From contig NZ_CP089924.1 of the NCBI RefSeq assembly GCF_021284765.1, positions 1,754,001 to 1,818,000 of the forward strand: a stretch of 64,000 nucleotides of DNA. The letters run 5' to 3'. Under the pieces are notes generated by a model. It worked only from the letters and a program-made list of their open reading frames with translations. It was not told where the DNA came from and searched no databases. Positions 39,945 to 51,351 of the stretch are shown here, one piece after another (position 1 is the first letter of the stretch; the number at the start of each line of letters is the position of its first letter). The stretch is from Lysobacter sp. 5GHs7-4 (GTDB taxonomy: Bacteria; Pseudomonadota; Gammaproteobacteria; Xanthomonadales; Xanthomonadaceae). The position numbers and the translations under genes were made by a program.

Positions 39945-41208
39945 GACGGGCGTCCCGATCGAAAGCGGCGGGGACCGTGATGGTCGCGGCCACGCCGTTG
40001 GGGAAATTGGCGACCACCGCCAGCGAGGCCTGCGCGTCGTAGACCAGGCGCAGGCGTTCGCGCACGTTCTTCAGGCCGATGCCGGTACCGCCGGGTTGGG
40101 CGGCGAAGCCTTCGCCGTCGTCGGCCACGGTCACCGCGACCGCATCGCCTTCGCGACGCGCCAGCAGCCACACCGTGCCGCCGCCGCTGCGCGGCTCCAG
40201 GCCGTGCTTGATCGCGTTCTCGACCAGGGTCTGCAGCATCATCGGCGGCAGCGGCGTGGCGCGCAGCGCATCGGGCACGTCGATCTGCGTGCTCAGGCGC
40301 GGCCCCATGCGGATGCGCAGGATTTCCAGATAGGCCTGGGCGCGTTCGAGTTCTTCGCCCAGGGTCGACAGCGCGTCCTCGGTGCGCGGCAGCGAGTGGC
40401 GCAGGTATTGGATCAGATGACCGAGCATCTCGTCGGCTCGCGCCGGATCGCTGCGGGTCAGGTACTGCGCGCTGGCTAGGGTGTTGTAGAGGAAGTGCGG
40501 TTCGACCTGCGCGTGCAGCAGGCTGAGCTTGGCGACGGTGAGCTCTTTCTCGGTGACGGTCTGCGCGACGGCCGCCTGTTCGTTGCGGCGGCGCTCGGCG
40601 ACGCGGCGGGCGATGGCGCGCGTGATCGCCTCGGCGTTCTCCAGGTTGGTGCCGTCGTCGACGCGGAACCAGTCGCTCCAGGCGCCGCTTTCGGGTTCGC
40701 AGACCAGGGTGACGCTGCCGCTGCCGTCGCGCGGCGCGACCATGGCCAGGATCTGGTTGCGCGGCACGCCGAACCAGTTGAGCGGGTTGTAGCGGCCCCA
40801 CGGACGGCGGCCGTAGGTGTCGGGGCGGCGCACCTTGGCGCGCACCTGCAGGCTGTCGCGGGCGCTTTCGATCTCTTCGCTGCGCGGCAGTTCGCGGATC
40901 GCCGCGTCGAGCAGGTCGAAGGCTTCGCCGGCCTCGAACGGCACCTCGATCTGGCGGCGCTGGCGGTTGGCCAGGGTGCCGCCGTCGATATGGCCGGCGA
41001 TCAGGCGCACCCGGCGCAGGTGCGAGAACGCGCCGGTGATCACGAAGGCGCCGACGACCAGGCCGACCAGGAACACCGGCCAGGGATCGTTGTCGCCGTG
41101 GTAGCGGCCGTCCAGGCTGGGCAGCGCCGACCAGGCCAGCGCCAGGATGAAGAACAGCATCGTCCAGGCGGCGATGATGCGCAGTAGGAAGAAGAAGCTC
41201 TTGATCAC
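39937..41208 (-). CDS. LytS-type sensor histidine kinase with an extra N-terminal soluble domain
   Basis: 423 aa from a GTG (MIKSFFFLL). Two hydrophobic helices (about residues 6-28 and 43-62) are followed by a ~140-residue soluble region (IEVPFEAGEAFDLLDAAI ... WGRYNPLNWFGVPRNQILAMVAP). That looks like a START/SRPBCC-like or lipid-binding domain and is absent from the other kinases here. The core is QVEPHFLYNTL (H238) and HATPase_c (LVENAIKHGLEP, VADDGEGFA, GIGLKNVRERL). The partner regulator overlaps it. Confidence 0.9.
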   Translation of the reverse strand: MIKSFFFLLRIIAAWTMLFFILALAWSALPSLDGRYHGDNDPWPVFLVGLVVGAFVITGAFSHLRRVRLIAGHIDGGTLANRQRRQIEVPFEAGEAFDLLDAAIRELPRSEEIESARDSLQVRAKVRRPDTYGRRPWGRYNPLNWFGVPRNQILAMVAPRDGSGSVTLVCEPESGAWSDWFRVDDGTNLENAEAITRAIARRVAERRRNEQAAVAQTVTEKELTVAKLSLLHAQVEPHFLYNTLASAQYLTRSDPARADEMLGHLIQYLRHSLPRTEDALSTLGEELERAQAYLEILRIRMGPRLSTQIDVPDALRATPLPPMMLQTLVENAIKHGLEPRSGGGTVWLLARREGDAVAVTVADDGEGFAAQPGGTGIGLKNVRERLRLVYDAQASLAVVANFPNGVAATITVPAAFDRDARHG

Positions 41209-41328
41209 GGCAGGGTCCGGCGGCGTTGGTGCGATGAAGCATATCCACGCCCCGCGCGGCGGCCAGGGGCGCGGCGACGAACGCCGGCGGAGGGCGACGA
41301 AACGCCGTGCTGCGGGACTCTGGCGGTC

Positions 41329-41351
41329 GGGCGCGCCGTTGCGGCGCGCCC
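41329..41351 (-). terminator. hairpin after the exported-protein gene
   Basis: GGGCGCGCC (41329-41337) and GGCGCGCCC (41343-41351) form a perfect 9-bp stem with a GTTGC loop, 12 nt past the stop of the gene at 41364-42230. There is no T-run, so it may be a transcript-end structure rather than a textbook terminator. Confidence 0.6.
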
Positions 41352-41363
41352 GCGGCAGCCGGT

Positions 41364-42230
41364 TTACTTCTTGCCGAGCACGTAGCGGTCGCTGGGGTCC
41401 GGGCAGCCCTCGTCGCGGGCCGCGCACGGCCATTGCGCGCGCTGCACGCTGTCGCGCACCTCGAAGCCTTCGCCGTTCCAGATCAGGAAGCCGCCGTGAG
41501 CCTTCAGGCCGCCCTGAAAACGGCGTTCGTCCTTGGCCGGCAGCGGCTGTTCCGGGTCGGCTTCCACCACCCAACGCAGCACCGGCACCACGCCGGCACG
41601 GCTGTCGTCCAGGGCGATCGGATTGGCGCCCAGCGCGCGGTAACGGTCCAGGCGCGCGCGGCCCAGGGCGGTCTCGGGCGCGCGCAGGCTGGCGGTGACG
41701 TCGACCGGCGCACGGCCCGCGACGACGCGATAGGCGCGCAGTCCGCTGTCGGCGAACTCGGCCTTGGGCTTGGCGCAGGCGCGTCGCGCGGCGGCCAGGT
41801 CCTCGGTCGACTCGGTCTGCGCCTTGGCCAGTTCGGCGCAGGGAATGCGCATCTGCACCAGGTAGCCGGTGGTGCCGCGGCGGCGGCTTTCGTAGCTTCG
41901 CACCCACAGGCTGTAACGGGCGCCGTTCTTGTCGGCGATCAGATAGTCGCTGCGGCCGCCGGCGCCCGGCACGCTGCTCAGGTAGACCTGCGCGCCCATC
42001 AGGCGTTGGCGCAGTTGCTTGGGCAGCAGCACGTCGCGGGTCGGCAGCGCCGCCACGAACGCGGCCACGGCTTCCGGGGCGGCGGTGTAACGGCCGTTCT
42101 GGATCACCGGCCCGCTGACCGGCGAGAACCCGGCCAGACCGGCGCTACCGGCCTGGCTGGGCGCGCCGCTGGCACCGGCGCTGGCGCACAACAGCGCGCC
42201 GGCAAGCAGAAGTTTGGAACTGGGGGACAA
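41364..42230 (-). CDS. exported protein, candidate immunity partner of the upstream effector
   Basis: 288 aa with a Sec signal peptide (KLLLAGALLCASAGASGA). The start codon is TTG at 42230, supported by AGGAG 7 nt upstream, and no ATG gives a plausible signal. The mature protein has no family I know; visible stretches include VQMRIPCAELAKAQTESTED, ARRACAKPKAEF and a C-terminal pair of Cys (WPCAARDEGCPDP). It begins 20 nt after the XVIPCD-like protein gene and ends before a hairpin, so the two are one unit. Immunity proteins of XVIPCD effectors are typically small periplasmic proteins encoded beside the effector, which is why I propose that role; it is inference. Confidence 0.7.
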   Translation of the reverse strand: MSPSSKLLLAGALLCASAGASGAPSQAGSAGLAGFSPVSGPVIQNGRYTAAPEAVAAFVAALPTRDVLLPKQLRQRLMGAQVYLSSVPGAGGRSDYLIADKNGARYSLWVRSYESRRRGTTGYLVQMRIPCAELAKAQTESTEDLAAARRACAKPKAEFADSGLRAYRVVAGRAPVDVTASLRAPETALGRARLDRYRALGANPIALDDSRAGVVPVLRWVVEADPEQPLPAKDERRFQGGLKAHGGFLIWNGEGFEVRDSVQRAQWPCAARDEGCPDPSDRYVLGKK

Positions 42231-42250
42231 GGCGGACTCCTGTGCGATGA

Positions 42251-43753
42251 CTAGTGCACGCGACGCGGCGCTTCCTGCTGCTGCGTGCGTTGCGGATCTT
42301 CCACCGCCGGTTGCGGCGCGGCGGGTTGGGCGCGGTTGATCGCGTCCAGGCGGTTCAGCCCGGCCTCGGGCGTGGCATGGGTGGCGGCGTCGGCCGATAC
42401 CGCCACGCGCGCGGCGGCGGGATCGCCCGGGCGCCCCTGCACCATGAACAAGGTCTCGCCCGCGCGCAGCGTGCCGGTGGCGTTGTTGGTGGCGATGGCG
42501 TTGACGTCGGTGAGGTTGGCGCGCTTGGCCTCGGCCAGCAGGTGCAGGTTGATGCCGTCGGCGTTGCGGTCGAAGGGCGGGCCCAGCGCGCGCGTGTGGC
42601 CTTCGATCTGCGTGTACATGCGGTGGTCGGCGTGCGCGGGGTCGCGCGGGTCGGCGGGCGGGCGCGCGTCGCGGGCCGGCGTCTGCTCGCCCGGCGCCTG
42701 GGTGCGCTCCTGCTGCTGGCCGGGTGCGACCGAGGTCAGCACGTACTGCCAGCGCGTCTGCTGGGCGTTGCCGCGCACGGTGTCGATGAAGGCGGTGTGC
42801 TCGCCGCCGCCGATGGTCTGGCAGCCGGCCGAGTCGGTGTTGGTGTTGCTGCCGCGGTGGATCTTGAAGGTGTTGTTGAGATCCTGCACGCCGCTGACGT
42901 CGCGCGAGTCGAACCAGCCGTCGGCGTTGGTGTCGCGCTCGACCCGGTTGGCGCCGTTGCGCACCGCCTCGTCGGAGGGGCGCAGCGAGAACTCCTTGCC
43001 GCTGGTGGTGTGGCCGTTGCTGGCGTGCTGGGTGGCCACCATCTCGACCGTGCCCTCGGACAGGCGGCCCATGTCGCGCACGCGGTCGCCGTTGACGTCG
43101 TCGCCTTCGATCTTGCGCGGGCGCACGTCCTCGTAACCGGCCGAGGCCGCCAGCCGCGGCGCCTGGCGCTGGGTGTCGGCGTAGATGCGGTTGCCGTCGC
43201 TGCCGGCGTGGTGGTCGTACTGCGCGGTGGGTTCGGTGGTGGCGTGGTTGAACTCGCGCGCGTGGCGGCCGCCGTTGGCGTCCTTCCAGACCACCACGAT
43301 GCGGTCGTCGTACTCGCCGCGTCCGTTGTTTTCGGTGGTCTGGGTTTCATTGCGCATGCCCAGGATCACGCGGTCCTGGCCGTTGAGCGCGTCGCGCGCG
43401 GCCTGGGTGCCGCGCGCACCGATCACGCTGGCGTAGACGTCGTACTGCTGCGCCTGCGACAGATTTTGGGTTTCGGTCTCGGCGGGGAAGCGCGGCGCGG
43501 TGGTCGCGGTGCGCAGCCGGTCCAGGGTGGGGTTGAGCGCGGTGGCGTCGTCGGCGGACAGCGCGTTCGGCGCGCGCAGCGCGGTCAGGTGCTCCTGTCC
43601 GCGCACGGCGACGTAGCGGTCCAGCGCTTCTTGCACCACCACCGACTGGTTCTCGCGCAGTGCGTCCAGGCGCGCGGCGGCTTCGCGGTTCTGGCCGCGG
43701 TTGAGCATCGCGACGACTTCGTCGGCGGAGGCGTTGATATCGAGTTCGGGCAT
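42251..43753 (-). CDS. XVIPCD-like type IV secretion effector candidate, copy 1
   Basis: 500 aa, no signal peptide. Residues 1-55 are a helical region shared with copy 2 (DINASADEVVAMLN...QEALDRYVA). The core (about 125-345) runs VILGMRNET...GEYDDRIVVVWKD, FNHATTEP and LSEGTVEM, then an EF-hand-like loop DTNADGWFDSRD (274-285), IHRGSNTNTDSAGCQTI (H299, C311) and WQYVLTSV. This resembles a group of phage-lysin-like proteins with an INIHRA...SAGCQ signature, possibly a His/Cys site like that of L,D-transpeptidases. Residues ~370-475 (HADHRMYTQIEGHTRALG ... GETLFMVQGRPGDPAAARVAV) match the XVIPCD pattern that VirD4 recognises in Xanthomonadales. AAAGGAA precedes the ATG. Confidence 0.8.
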   Translation of the reverse strand: MPELDINASADEVVAMLNRGQNREAAARLDALRENQSVVVQEALDRYVAVRGQEHLTALRAPNALSADDATALNPTLDRLRTATTAPRFPAETETQNLSQAQQYDVYASVIGARGTQAARDALNGQDRVILGMRNETQTTENNGRGEYDDRIVVVWKDANGGRHAREFNHATTEPTAQYDHHAGSDGNRIYADTQRQAPRLAASAGYEDVRPRKIEGDDVNGDRVRDMGRLSEGTVEMVATQHASNGHTTSGKEFSLRPSDEAVRNGANRVERDTNADGWFDSRDVSGVQDLNNTFKIHRGSNTNTDSAGCQTIGGGEHTAFIDTVRGNAQQTRWQYVLTSVAPGQQQERTQAPGEQTPARDARPPADPRDPAHADHRMYTQIEGHTRALGPPFDRNADGINLHLLAEAKRANLTDVNAIATNNATGTLRAGETLFMVQGRPGDPAAARVAVSADAATHATPEAGLNRLDAINRAQPAAPQPAVEDPQRTQQQEAPRRVH

Positions 43754-44021
43754 GGGAGTTCCTTTCCGGTTGAAAGCACGCGCCGGCGGGTGCCGGGTAC
43801 GCGCGCGGGCGATACGCGCCGCCGTCGTGGCGAGGGTAGCACTGGTGCGTGAAAGTGGAGCAAGTCGGCGCGAGCGGGCAGGGCGGCTCGCCCGAGTGCG
43901 CGATGCGCCGGGACGGGCAGGACCGTCGCGGCCGCCGGGCGACGTCGGGAAATGTGGGGGTGCTGCGATCGCATCGGCCGCCCGCCGGGTTCGGCAGGCG
44001 GCGCGGCTGCGTGCAGCGGCG

Positions 44022-45554
44022 TCAGCCCATGCGGCGCGGCGCGGGGTTCGGGGCCTGGGTCTGGGCCGGGTCCGACGCCTGCGCCTGGGGCGCTGCCTGA
44101 TTGAGCGCATCCAGGCGCGCCAGGCTGGCCTGCACCGGCGTGTTGGCGGCCAGCTCCACCGACAGCGCCACCCGCCGCGCGGCCGGGTCGCCGGGGCGGC
44201 CCTGGACCAGGAACAAGGTTTCGTCGGCGCGCAAGCCGTCGCTGGCGCGATTGGGCACCAGGCTGTCGGCCTGGGTGATCTGATGGGCCTTGGCCGCGGC
44301 CAGCACGCTCAGACCGATCGCCTCGGCATTGCGCGCGTACTCGCCGCCGAGCGCGCGCAGGTGGCCGTCGATCTGGCCGTGCAGGCGATGGTCGGCATGC
44401 TGCGGGTTGACGGGATGGCGCGGATCGACGCCTTCGGGCAGGGCGGCATCGGCGCGCGGACGCCCATGGTCACCCTCGGGCCGGGGGCGTTGCTGGGTCT
44501 GCTCGGGCGCGACCGGCGTCAGCACGTATTGCCAGCGGGTTTGATGCGTGTTGCCGCGCACCGTGTCGATGAAGGCGGTGTGCTCGCCGCCGCCGATAGT
44601 CTGGCAGCCGGCGGAGTCGGTGTTGTTGTTGCTGCCGCGATGGATCTTGAAGGTGCGGTTGAGATCCTGGAGGCCGTTGACGTCGCGCGAATCGAACAGA
44701 CCATCGGCATTAGTGTCGCGCTGGACCATGTTGCGGCCGTTGCGTATGGCTTCTTCGGAGGGTCTCAGCGAAAACTCGACGCCGCTTGGGGTCTGGCGAT
44801 TGCTGCTATGGCGAGCCTCTTCCATCTCGACCGTGCCGGCGGCCAGGCGGCCCAGATCGCGCACGCGGTCGTTGTTGGCGTCATCGCCTTCGATATCACG
44901 GCGTCGGACGTTTTCGTAGCCGGGCCAGCGCTCGAGCGCCGGTGCCGGGCGCCTCGTTTCTTTGATGATGCGGTGGCCGTCGCTGCCGGCATGGTGGTCG
45001 TACTGGGCGGTGGGCTCGGTATTGGCCTGGTTGAACTCGCGCGCATGGCGGCCACCGTTGGCGTCCCTCCATACCACGACGATGCGATCGTCATACTCGC
45101 CGCGCCCTTGGTTGTCGGTGGTCCGGGTTTCGTTGCGCATGCCCAGGATCACCCGGTCTCGGCTGACCAGCGCATTCCGCGCGGCCTCGTTGCCGCGCAC
45201 CCCGATCACACTGGCGTAAACGTCGTACTTCTGCGCCTGCGACAGGTCCGCGGTTTCGCTTTCCTGCGGAAAGCGCGGCGCGCCGTGCGCCGCGATCAGT
45301 CGGCCAAGGTCCCGTTGCGGCGCGTGCGTATTCGGGCCATGTCCGGGCAGCGCGTCCATGCCCACGTTGGCGGTGTAAAGAGCCGCGATCGTTGCGGTCG
45401 CGCGCGTGGCGACATAGCGATCCAAGGCTTCCTGCATTACCAGCGGTTGGTCGCGGCGTAGGGCGTTAAGTCGAGCGACAGCGTCGTTGCCGCGACCCTG
45501 GTTGAACAGGGCGGCGACCTGATCGGCCGAGGCGTTGATGTCGAACTCGGGCAT
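44022..45554 (-). CDS. XVIPCD-like type IV secretion effector candidate, copy 2
   Basis: 510 aa paralogue of the 42251-43753 protein with the same order: N-terminal helices, core with IHRGSNNNTDSAGCQTI (H305, C317), an EF-hand-like loop at 280-291 (DTNADG), and the XVIPCD-like end (about 380-485: HPVNPQHADHRLHGQIDGHLRAL ... ADETLFLVQGRPGDPAARRVAL). Core residues around the putative active site are almost unchanged, while the linker regions (52-100, 195-222, 350-385) and the C-terminal tails have diverged. The 268-nt gap to copy 1 contains no gene, so this copy has no adjacent immunity candidate. GGGAG precedes the ATG. Confidence 0.8.
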   Translation of the reverse strand: MPEFDINASADQVAALFNQGRGNDAVARLNALRRDQPLVMQEALDRYVATRATATIAALYTANVGMDALPGHGPNTHAPQRDLGRLIAAHGAPRFPQESETADLSQAQKYDVYASVIGVRGNEAARNALVSRDRVILGMRNETRTTDNQGRGEYDDRIVVVWRDANGGRHAREFNQANTEPTAQYDHHAGSDGHRIIKETRRPAPALERWPGYENVRRRDIEGDDANNDRVRDLGRLAAGTVEMEEARHSSNRQTPSGVEFSLRPSEEAIRNGRNMVQRDTNADGLFDSRDVNGLQDLNRTFKIHRGSNNNTDSAGCQTIGGGEHTAFIDTVRGNTHQTRWQYVLTPVAPEQTQQRPRPEGDHGRPRADAALPEGVDPRHPVNPQHADHRLHGQIDGHLRALGGEYARNAEAIGLSVLAAAKAHQITQADSLVPNRASDGLRADETLFLVQGRPGDPAARRVALSVELAANTPVQASLARLDALNQAAPQAQASDPAQTQAPNPAPRRMG

Positions 45555-45709
45555 GGCGGAACTCCCTGTCCTACGCCGCGTCGCGCGCGGCGGTTCCTAT
45601 GGCGCCAGGGCCTTTCCTGGGCCTCGCTGGCAGCCTAGCACCGAGGCTGGTTCCGTGATAGACGGCGCATTTTGCGCGTAAAAGGTGCCTGCGATGTTCC
45701 TGCGATGTT

Positions 45710-46726
45710 CTAGTCCGGTTGGCCCTTCTTGCGCCGCTTGGCGCTGTACATGGCCTGGTCGGCCTTGTGCAGCAGCTCGCCCAGGTCCTCGCCGTCGTCG
45801 GGGTAGATCGCGCAGCCGATGCTGGCCTGCAACGGGATTTCGCCGTCGTCGTAGGCGAACGGCGGGGTCAGCGATTCGGCCAGGCGCTGGGCCTGGGCGA
45901 CGGCGCCGTCGCGGTGGTCGATGCTGGGCAGGATCACGCCGAACTCGTCGCCGCCCACGCGCGCCACGGTGTCGCCGCTGCGCGCGCTGCCGCGCACGCG
46001 CGCGGCGAACTCCACCAGCGCGGCGTCGCCGGCGCGGTGACCCATGCGGTCGTTGACCGGCTTGAGGCCGTCCATGTCCAGGTTGAGGATGCCGATGCGG
46101 CGCTGGTCGCGCTGCGCCTGCGCCAGGCAGTGGCGCAGGCGGTCGTAGAACAGCGCGCGGTTGGGCAGGCCGGTGAGCGCATCGTGGGTGGCCTGGTGGA
46201 ACAGCTCGTCGGTTTCGTAGCGCGCGGCGTGGTACATGGCCGCGCCGATCAGGCCCGACATCAGGTCGAGCATGCGCAGTTCCTGCGCGCCGAACTCCGA
46301 CGGCGTCGCGCCCATCACCTTGAGCACGCCGACCACGGTCTGATGGTGCTTGAGCGGCACCACGATCATCGAGCGCAGGCCGACGCGGCGGCAGGCCTCG
46401 CGGTCCACGCGCGGGTCGGTTTCCGAATCCTCGCAGTTCAGCGGCGCGCCGACCGCGACGCAGGCGCCGGACAGGCTGGCCGCGCGGCGCAGGCGCAGGC
46501 CCAGGCTGGATTCGGCGATGCCGGATGCGGCGCGGTAGACCATGTCGTCGCCTTCGGCCAGTTCCACCACCGCCCCGACCGCGCCGGTGAGGGTCTGGGC
46601 GCGGCGCGTGACCAGCTCCATCACGCCGCCCAGGTCCAGGCCCAGGCGCGCGATTTCGGTCTGGGTTTCGATCACCTGCAACAGGCGCGAGGCTTCATCC
46701 GACGTCGGCGCGAGGGACGCGTTCAT
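45710..46726 (-). CDS. GAF-GGDEF diguanylate cyclase
   Basis: 338 aa cytosolic protein. A GAF domain lies at about residues 25-165 (LGGVMELVTRRAQTLTGAVGAVV ... RSMIVVPLKHHQTVVGVLKVMG). The GGDEF domain follows (DALTGLPNRALFYDRL ... LDMDGLKPVNDRMGHRAGD ... ARVGGDEFGVIL); the active-site G-G-D-E-F is intact, so it should make cyclic di-GMP from two GTP. No RxxD inhibitory site is evident upstream of it. It stands alone between the effector-like genes and gcvP, and is translated from the ATG at 46726 although the frame is open further upstream. Confidence 0.92.
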   Translation of the reverse strand: MNASLAPTSDEASRLLQVIETQTEIARLGLDLGGVMELVTRRAQTLTGAVGAVVELAEGDDMVYRAASGIAESSLGLRLRRAASLSGACVAVGAPLNCEDSETDPRVDREACRRVGLRSMIVVPLKHHQTVVGVLKVMGATPSEFGAQELRMLDLMSGLIGAAMYHAARYETDELFHQATHDALTGLPNRALFYDRLRHCLAQAQRDQRRIGILNLDMDGLKPVNDRMGHRAGDAALVEFAARVRGSARSGDTVARVGGDEFGVILPSIDHRDGAVAQAQRLAESLTPPFAYDDGEIPLQASIGCAIYPDDGEDLGELLHKADQAMYSAKRRKKGQPD

Positions 46727-46927
46727 GGTCAGCTCCAGCGAAGATCGTGCGCGAGCATAGCCACGGAAGGTCGCGGTTTTGTATGCGGAACGCGCGCCGG
46801 CATGGTGTGCGTGGATTGGTTGCGCAAGGAGTGTGACGTTTTCATGGCAAGGCGGTGGCCGCGGCCCCCTCATCGGATCGGATCGTTCGCGAATCCGTTC
46901 GCCATGAGCGCGGCGTCTGCGCCGCAA

Positions 46928-46951
46928 CGCGGCCGGCCCGAGCCGGCCGCG
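46928..46951 (-). terminator. 10-bp hairpin downstream of gcvP
   Basis: CGCGGCCGGC and GCCGGCCGCG form a perfect 10-bp stem around CCGA, 10 nt beyond the gcvP stop. There is no U-run on the gcvP strand, so it is a 3'-end structure and only possibly a terminator. Confidence 0.6.
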
Positions 46952-46961
46952 TCCGTCCAGC

Positions 46962-49838
<2,877 letters not shown>

Positions 49839-49879
49839 GGCAGGGGGCGTCCGTAGGCAGCGTGCGGTGCCGCACGCGA

Positions 49880-50140
49880 GGCGCCCCTCTGTCCTTTTGC
49901 CTGAGAGTTTGGAAGCGCCGCTGCATACAGGCAGCTGGGGGAGGGGGGCCTGGGTAGGCTCGCTCCTGTACGGCTCGCTTCGTGCCCCTTCGGCGCCGGT
50001 TCCGTCCGATGGTCCGGGCGGGCGGTCTCTCCAGAGTTTGTACACGCGGCGGTATGGGGCCTGAGCGATTACGGGCGTTGCGCCTTCGGCAGCGGTCGGT
50101 TCCCTTGCGGGGCCGGCCGGCTTCTCCCACCGCGTGTTTC
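49880..50140 (-). promoter_or_regulatory. tandem glycine riboswitch
   Basis: Read on the minus strand, the gcvP leader contains two aptamer-like halves. The first has GGGAGAAGCC, GCCGAAGGCGC and a CTCAGG segment; the second starts CTGGAGAGACC, continues with GCGCCGAAGGGGC and ends with the diagnostic CTCAGGCAAAAGGACAGAG (near 49884-49905). These are the conserved strings of glycine-binding tandem riboswitches, which in gammaproteobacteria turn on gcv genes when glycine is high. The last aptamer ends about 45 nt before the gcvP ATG. Confidence 0.9.
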
Positions 50141-50149
50141 AAGCCGGGG

Positions 50150-50178
50150 ATTATAGCCGCACGCGCGGCGCCGGTCAG
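50150..50178 (-). promoter_or_regulatory. promoter of the gcvP leader
   Basis: On the minus strand a perfect -10 TATAAT (50150-50155) is separated by 17 nt from CTGACC (50173-50178), a fair -35. Transcription would start at about 50143, right at the 5' edge of the riboswitch. Confidence 0.75.
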
Positions 50179-50354
50179 CGCCCGCCCGGTTCAGTTTGCG
50201 CCGATCCGCCGTACCATGGGGTTCCGCCGTTCTTGGGCCGCCTTACCTCTATGCCACAGTGCCAGGTCGTCGCGATCCAGGGGGATCGACCGGTCGCATC
50301 GCCGCTACGGCCGCCGCGCGCGGCAACGTATTCGAAGGCCTTGGGGAGCGCCGC

Positions 50355-51233
50355 ATGATGAGCGACGGATCAGGTGCGCCCACCCGGGCAAAGCGGAAGC
50401 GCAAGCGTTCCGGTGCGGGCGCCGGAACGGCCGCAGCGGCGGCCGAGGTCGCTGGGCGCGCCAGCCGGCCGCCGCGCGATGCCGATGCGCAGGTTCCGCT
50501 TGCGCACGATGCCCTGGCGGTGCGCGCCTGGCGACGTCTGATCAACGAACCCAGCCTGGGCCTGAGCGCGGCCTACCTCCTGGTGTCGATGATCGGACTG
50601 TGGGCGAACTTCTGGTTCTACCGGCAGTTCGGCCTGCCGATCCTGGAATACATGCAGGCCAGCGACTACCTCGTCGCCGGGCTGCGCGATCCTCGCTATG
50701 CGCTGATGCTGGCGGCCTCGGTCGCGGTGGCCTGGCTGATCAGTTGGCCCGATATATACCGCCGGCGGCATCCGCGCCGGGTGCGGGAGTACCAGCGCCG
50801 CTGGTGGGGACGGCTGGTGTTTCCACGGTCGGACCTGTTCCGCTGGACCCTGCTGCGGCTGAAGCCGGAAACCGGTATCGCCATCGGCGTGTTCATGGGC
50901 ATGGCGGCGACCAGCTGCCTGTACGTGGTCGACAAGGCCAATTTGATTCGCGACCACGCCGACGGCCATCCGGTGGTGGTGACCTTGGCCGGCGAGTCCG
51001 CGCCGTTGCCGGGCGTTGCGCGTCTGCTCGGCACCGGCAGCGCCTATGTCTATCTGTGGTGGCCCGAAGCGCGTCGCGCCGAAGCGGTGCCGATCGAAAG
51101 CATCGGTCGCCTGCTGGCGCCGTCGCTCTTGCGCAAGCGCGATACCGCAGCTGCTGCGACGCCTGCAGGCGCGCCGGCGACGACACCCGCGAAGGCCGTC
51201 GCGCCGGTCGCCGCGGGTACGCGTACGCCGTGA
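50355..51233 (+). CDS. membrane protein with basic N-terminus, 292 aa
   Basis: The first ~55 residues are strongly basic and disordered (RAKRKRKRSG...). Three hydrophobic segments follow (about 72-92, 108-130 and 178-198). The soluble C-terminal part has alternating beta-strand stretches (GHPVVVTLAGESAPLPGV, GTGSAYVYLWWPEARRAEAVPIESI) and an Ala/Thr/Pro-rich tail. Function is unknown. GGGGAG at 50343-50348 supports the ATG pair at 50355/50358. It is divergent from gcvP; the ~200 nt between the promoter and its start hold nothing else I recognise. Confidence 0.7.
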   Translation: MMSDGSGAPTRAKRKRKRSGAGAGTAAAAAEVAGRASRPPRDADAQVPLAHDALAVRAWRRLINEPSLGLSAAYLLVSMIGLWANFWFYRQFGLPILEYMQASDYLVAGLRDPRYALMLAASVAVAWLISWPDIYRRRHPRRVREYQRRWWGRLVFPRSDLFRWTLLRLKPETGIAIGVFMGMAATSCLYVVDKANLIRDHADGHPVVVTLAGESAPLPGVARLLGTGSAYVYLWWPEARRAEAVPIESIGRLLAPSLLRKRDTAAAATPAGAPATTPAKAVAPVAAGTRTP

Positions 51234-51351
51234 GCGCGGCGACGCGATCGATGCGCGCGAAAAAAGACCGATCCGGACAGTTGCGCCACGCGCCGTCGCG
51301 CCGTCGCGGTTGTATGCTGTCGCTCTCTCCACGAGCTCGCGGACGCACAGG

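Noticed and set aside
42736..43350. Alternative-frame Thr/Ala/Arg-rich protein inside the effector gene
   Set aside because: It is a frame shadow of the XVIPCD-like protein, whose frame has all recognisable motifs.
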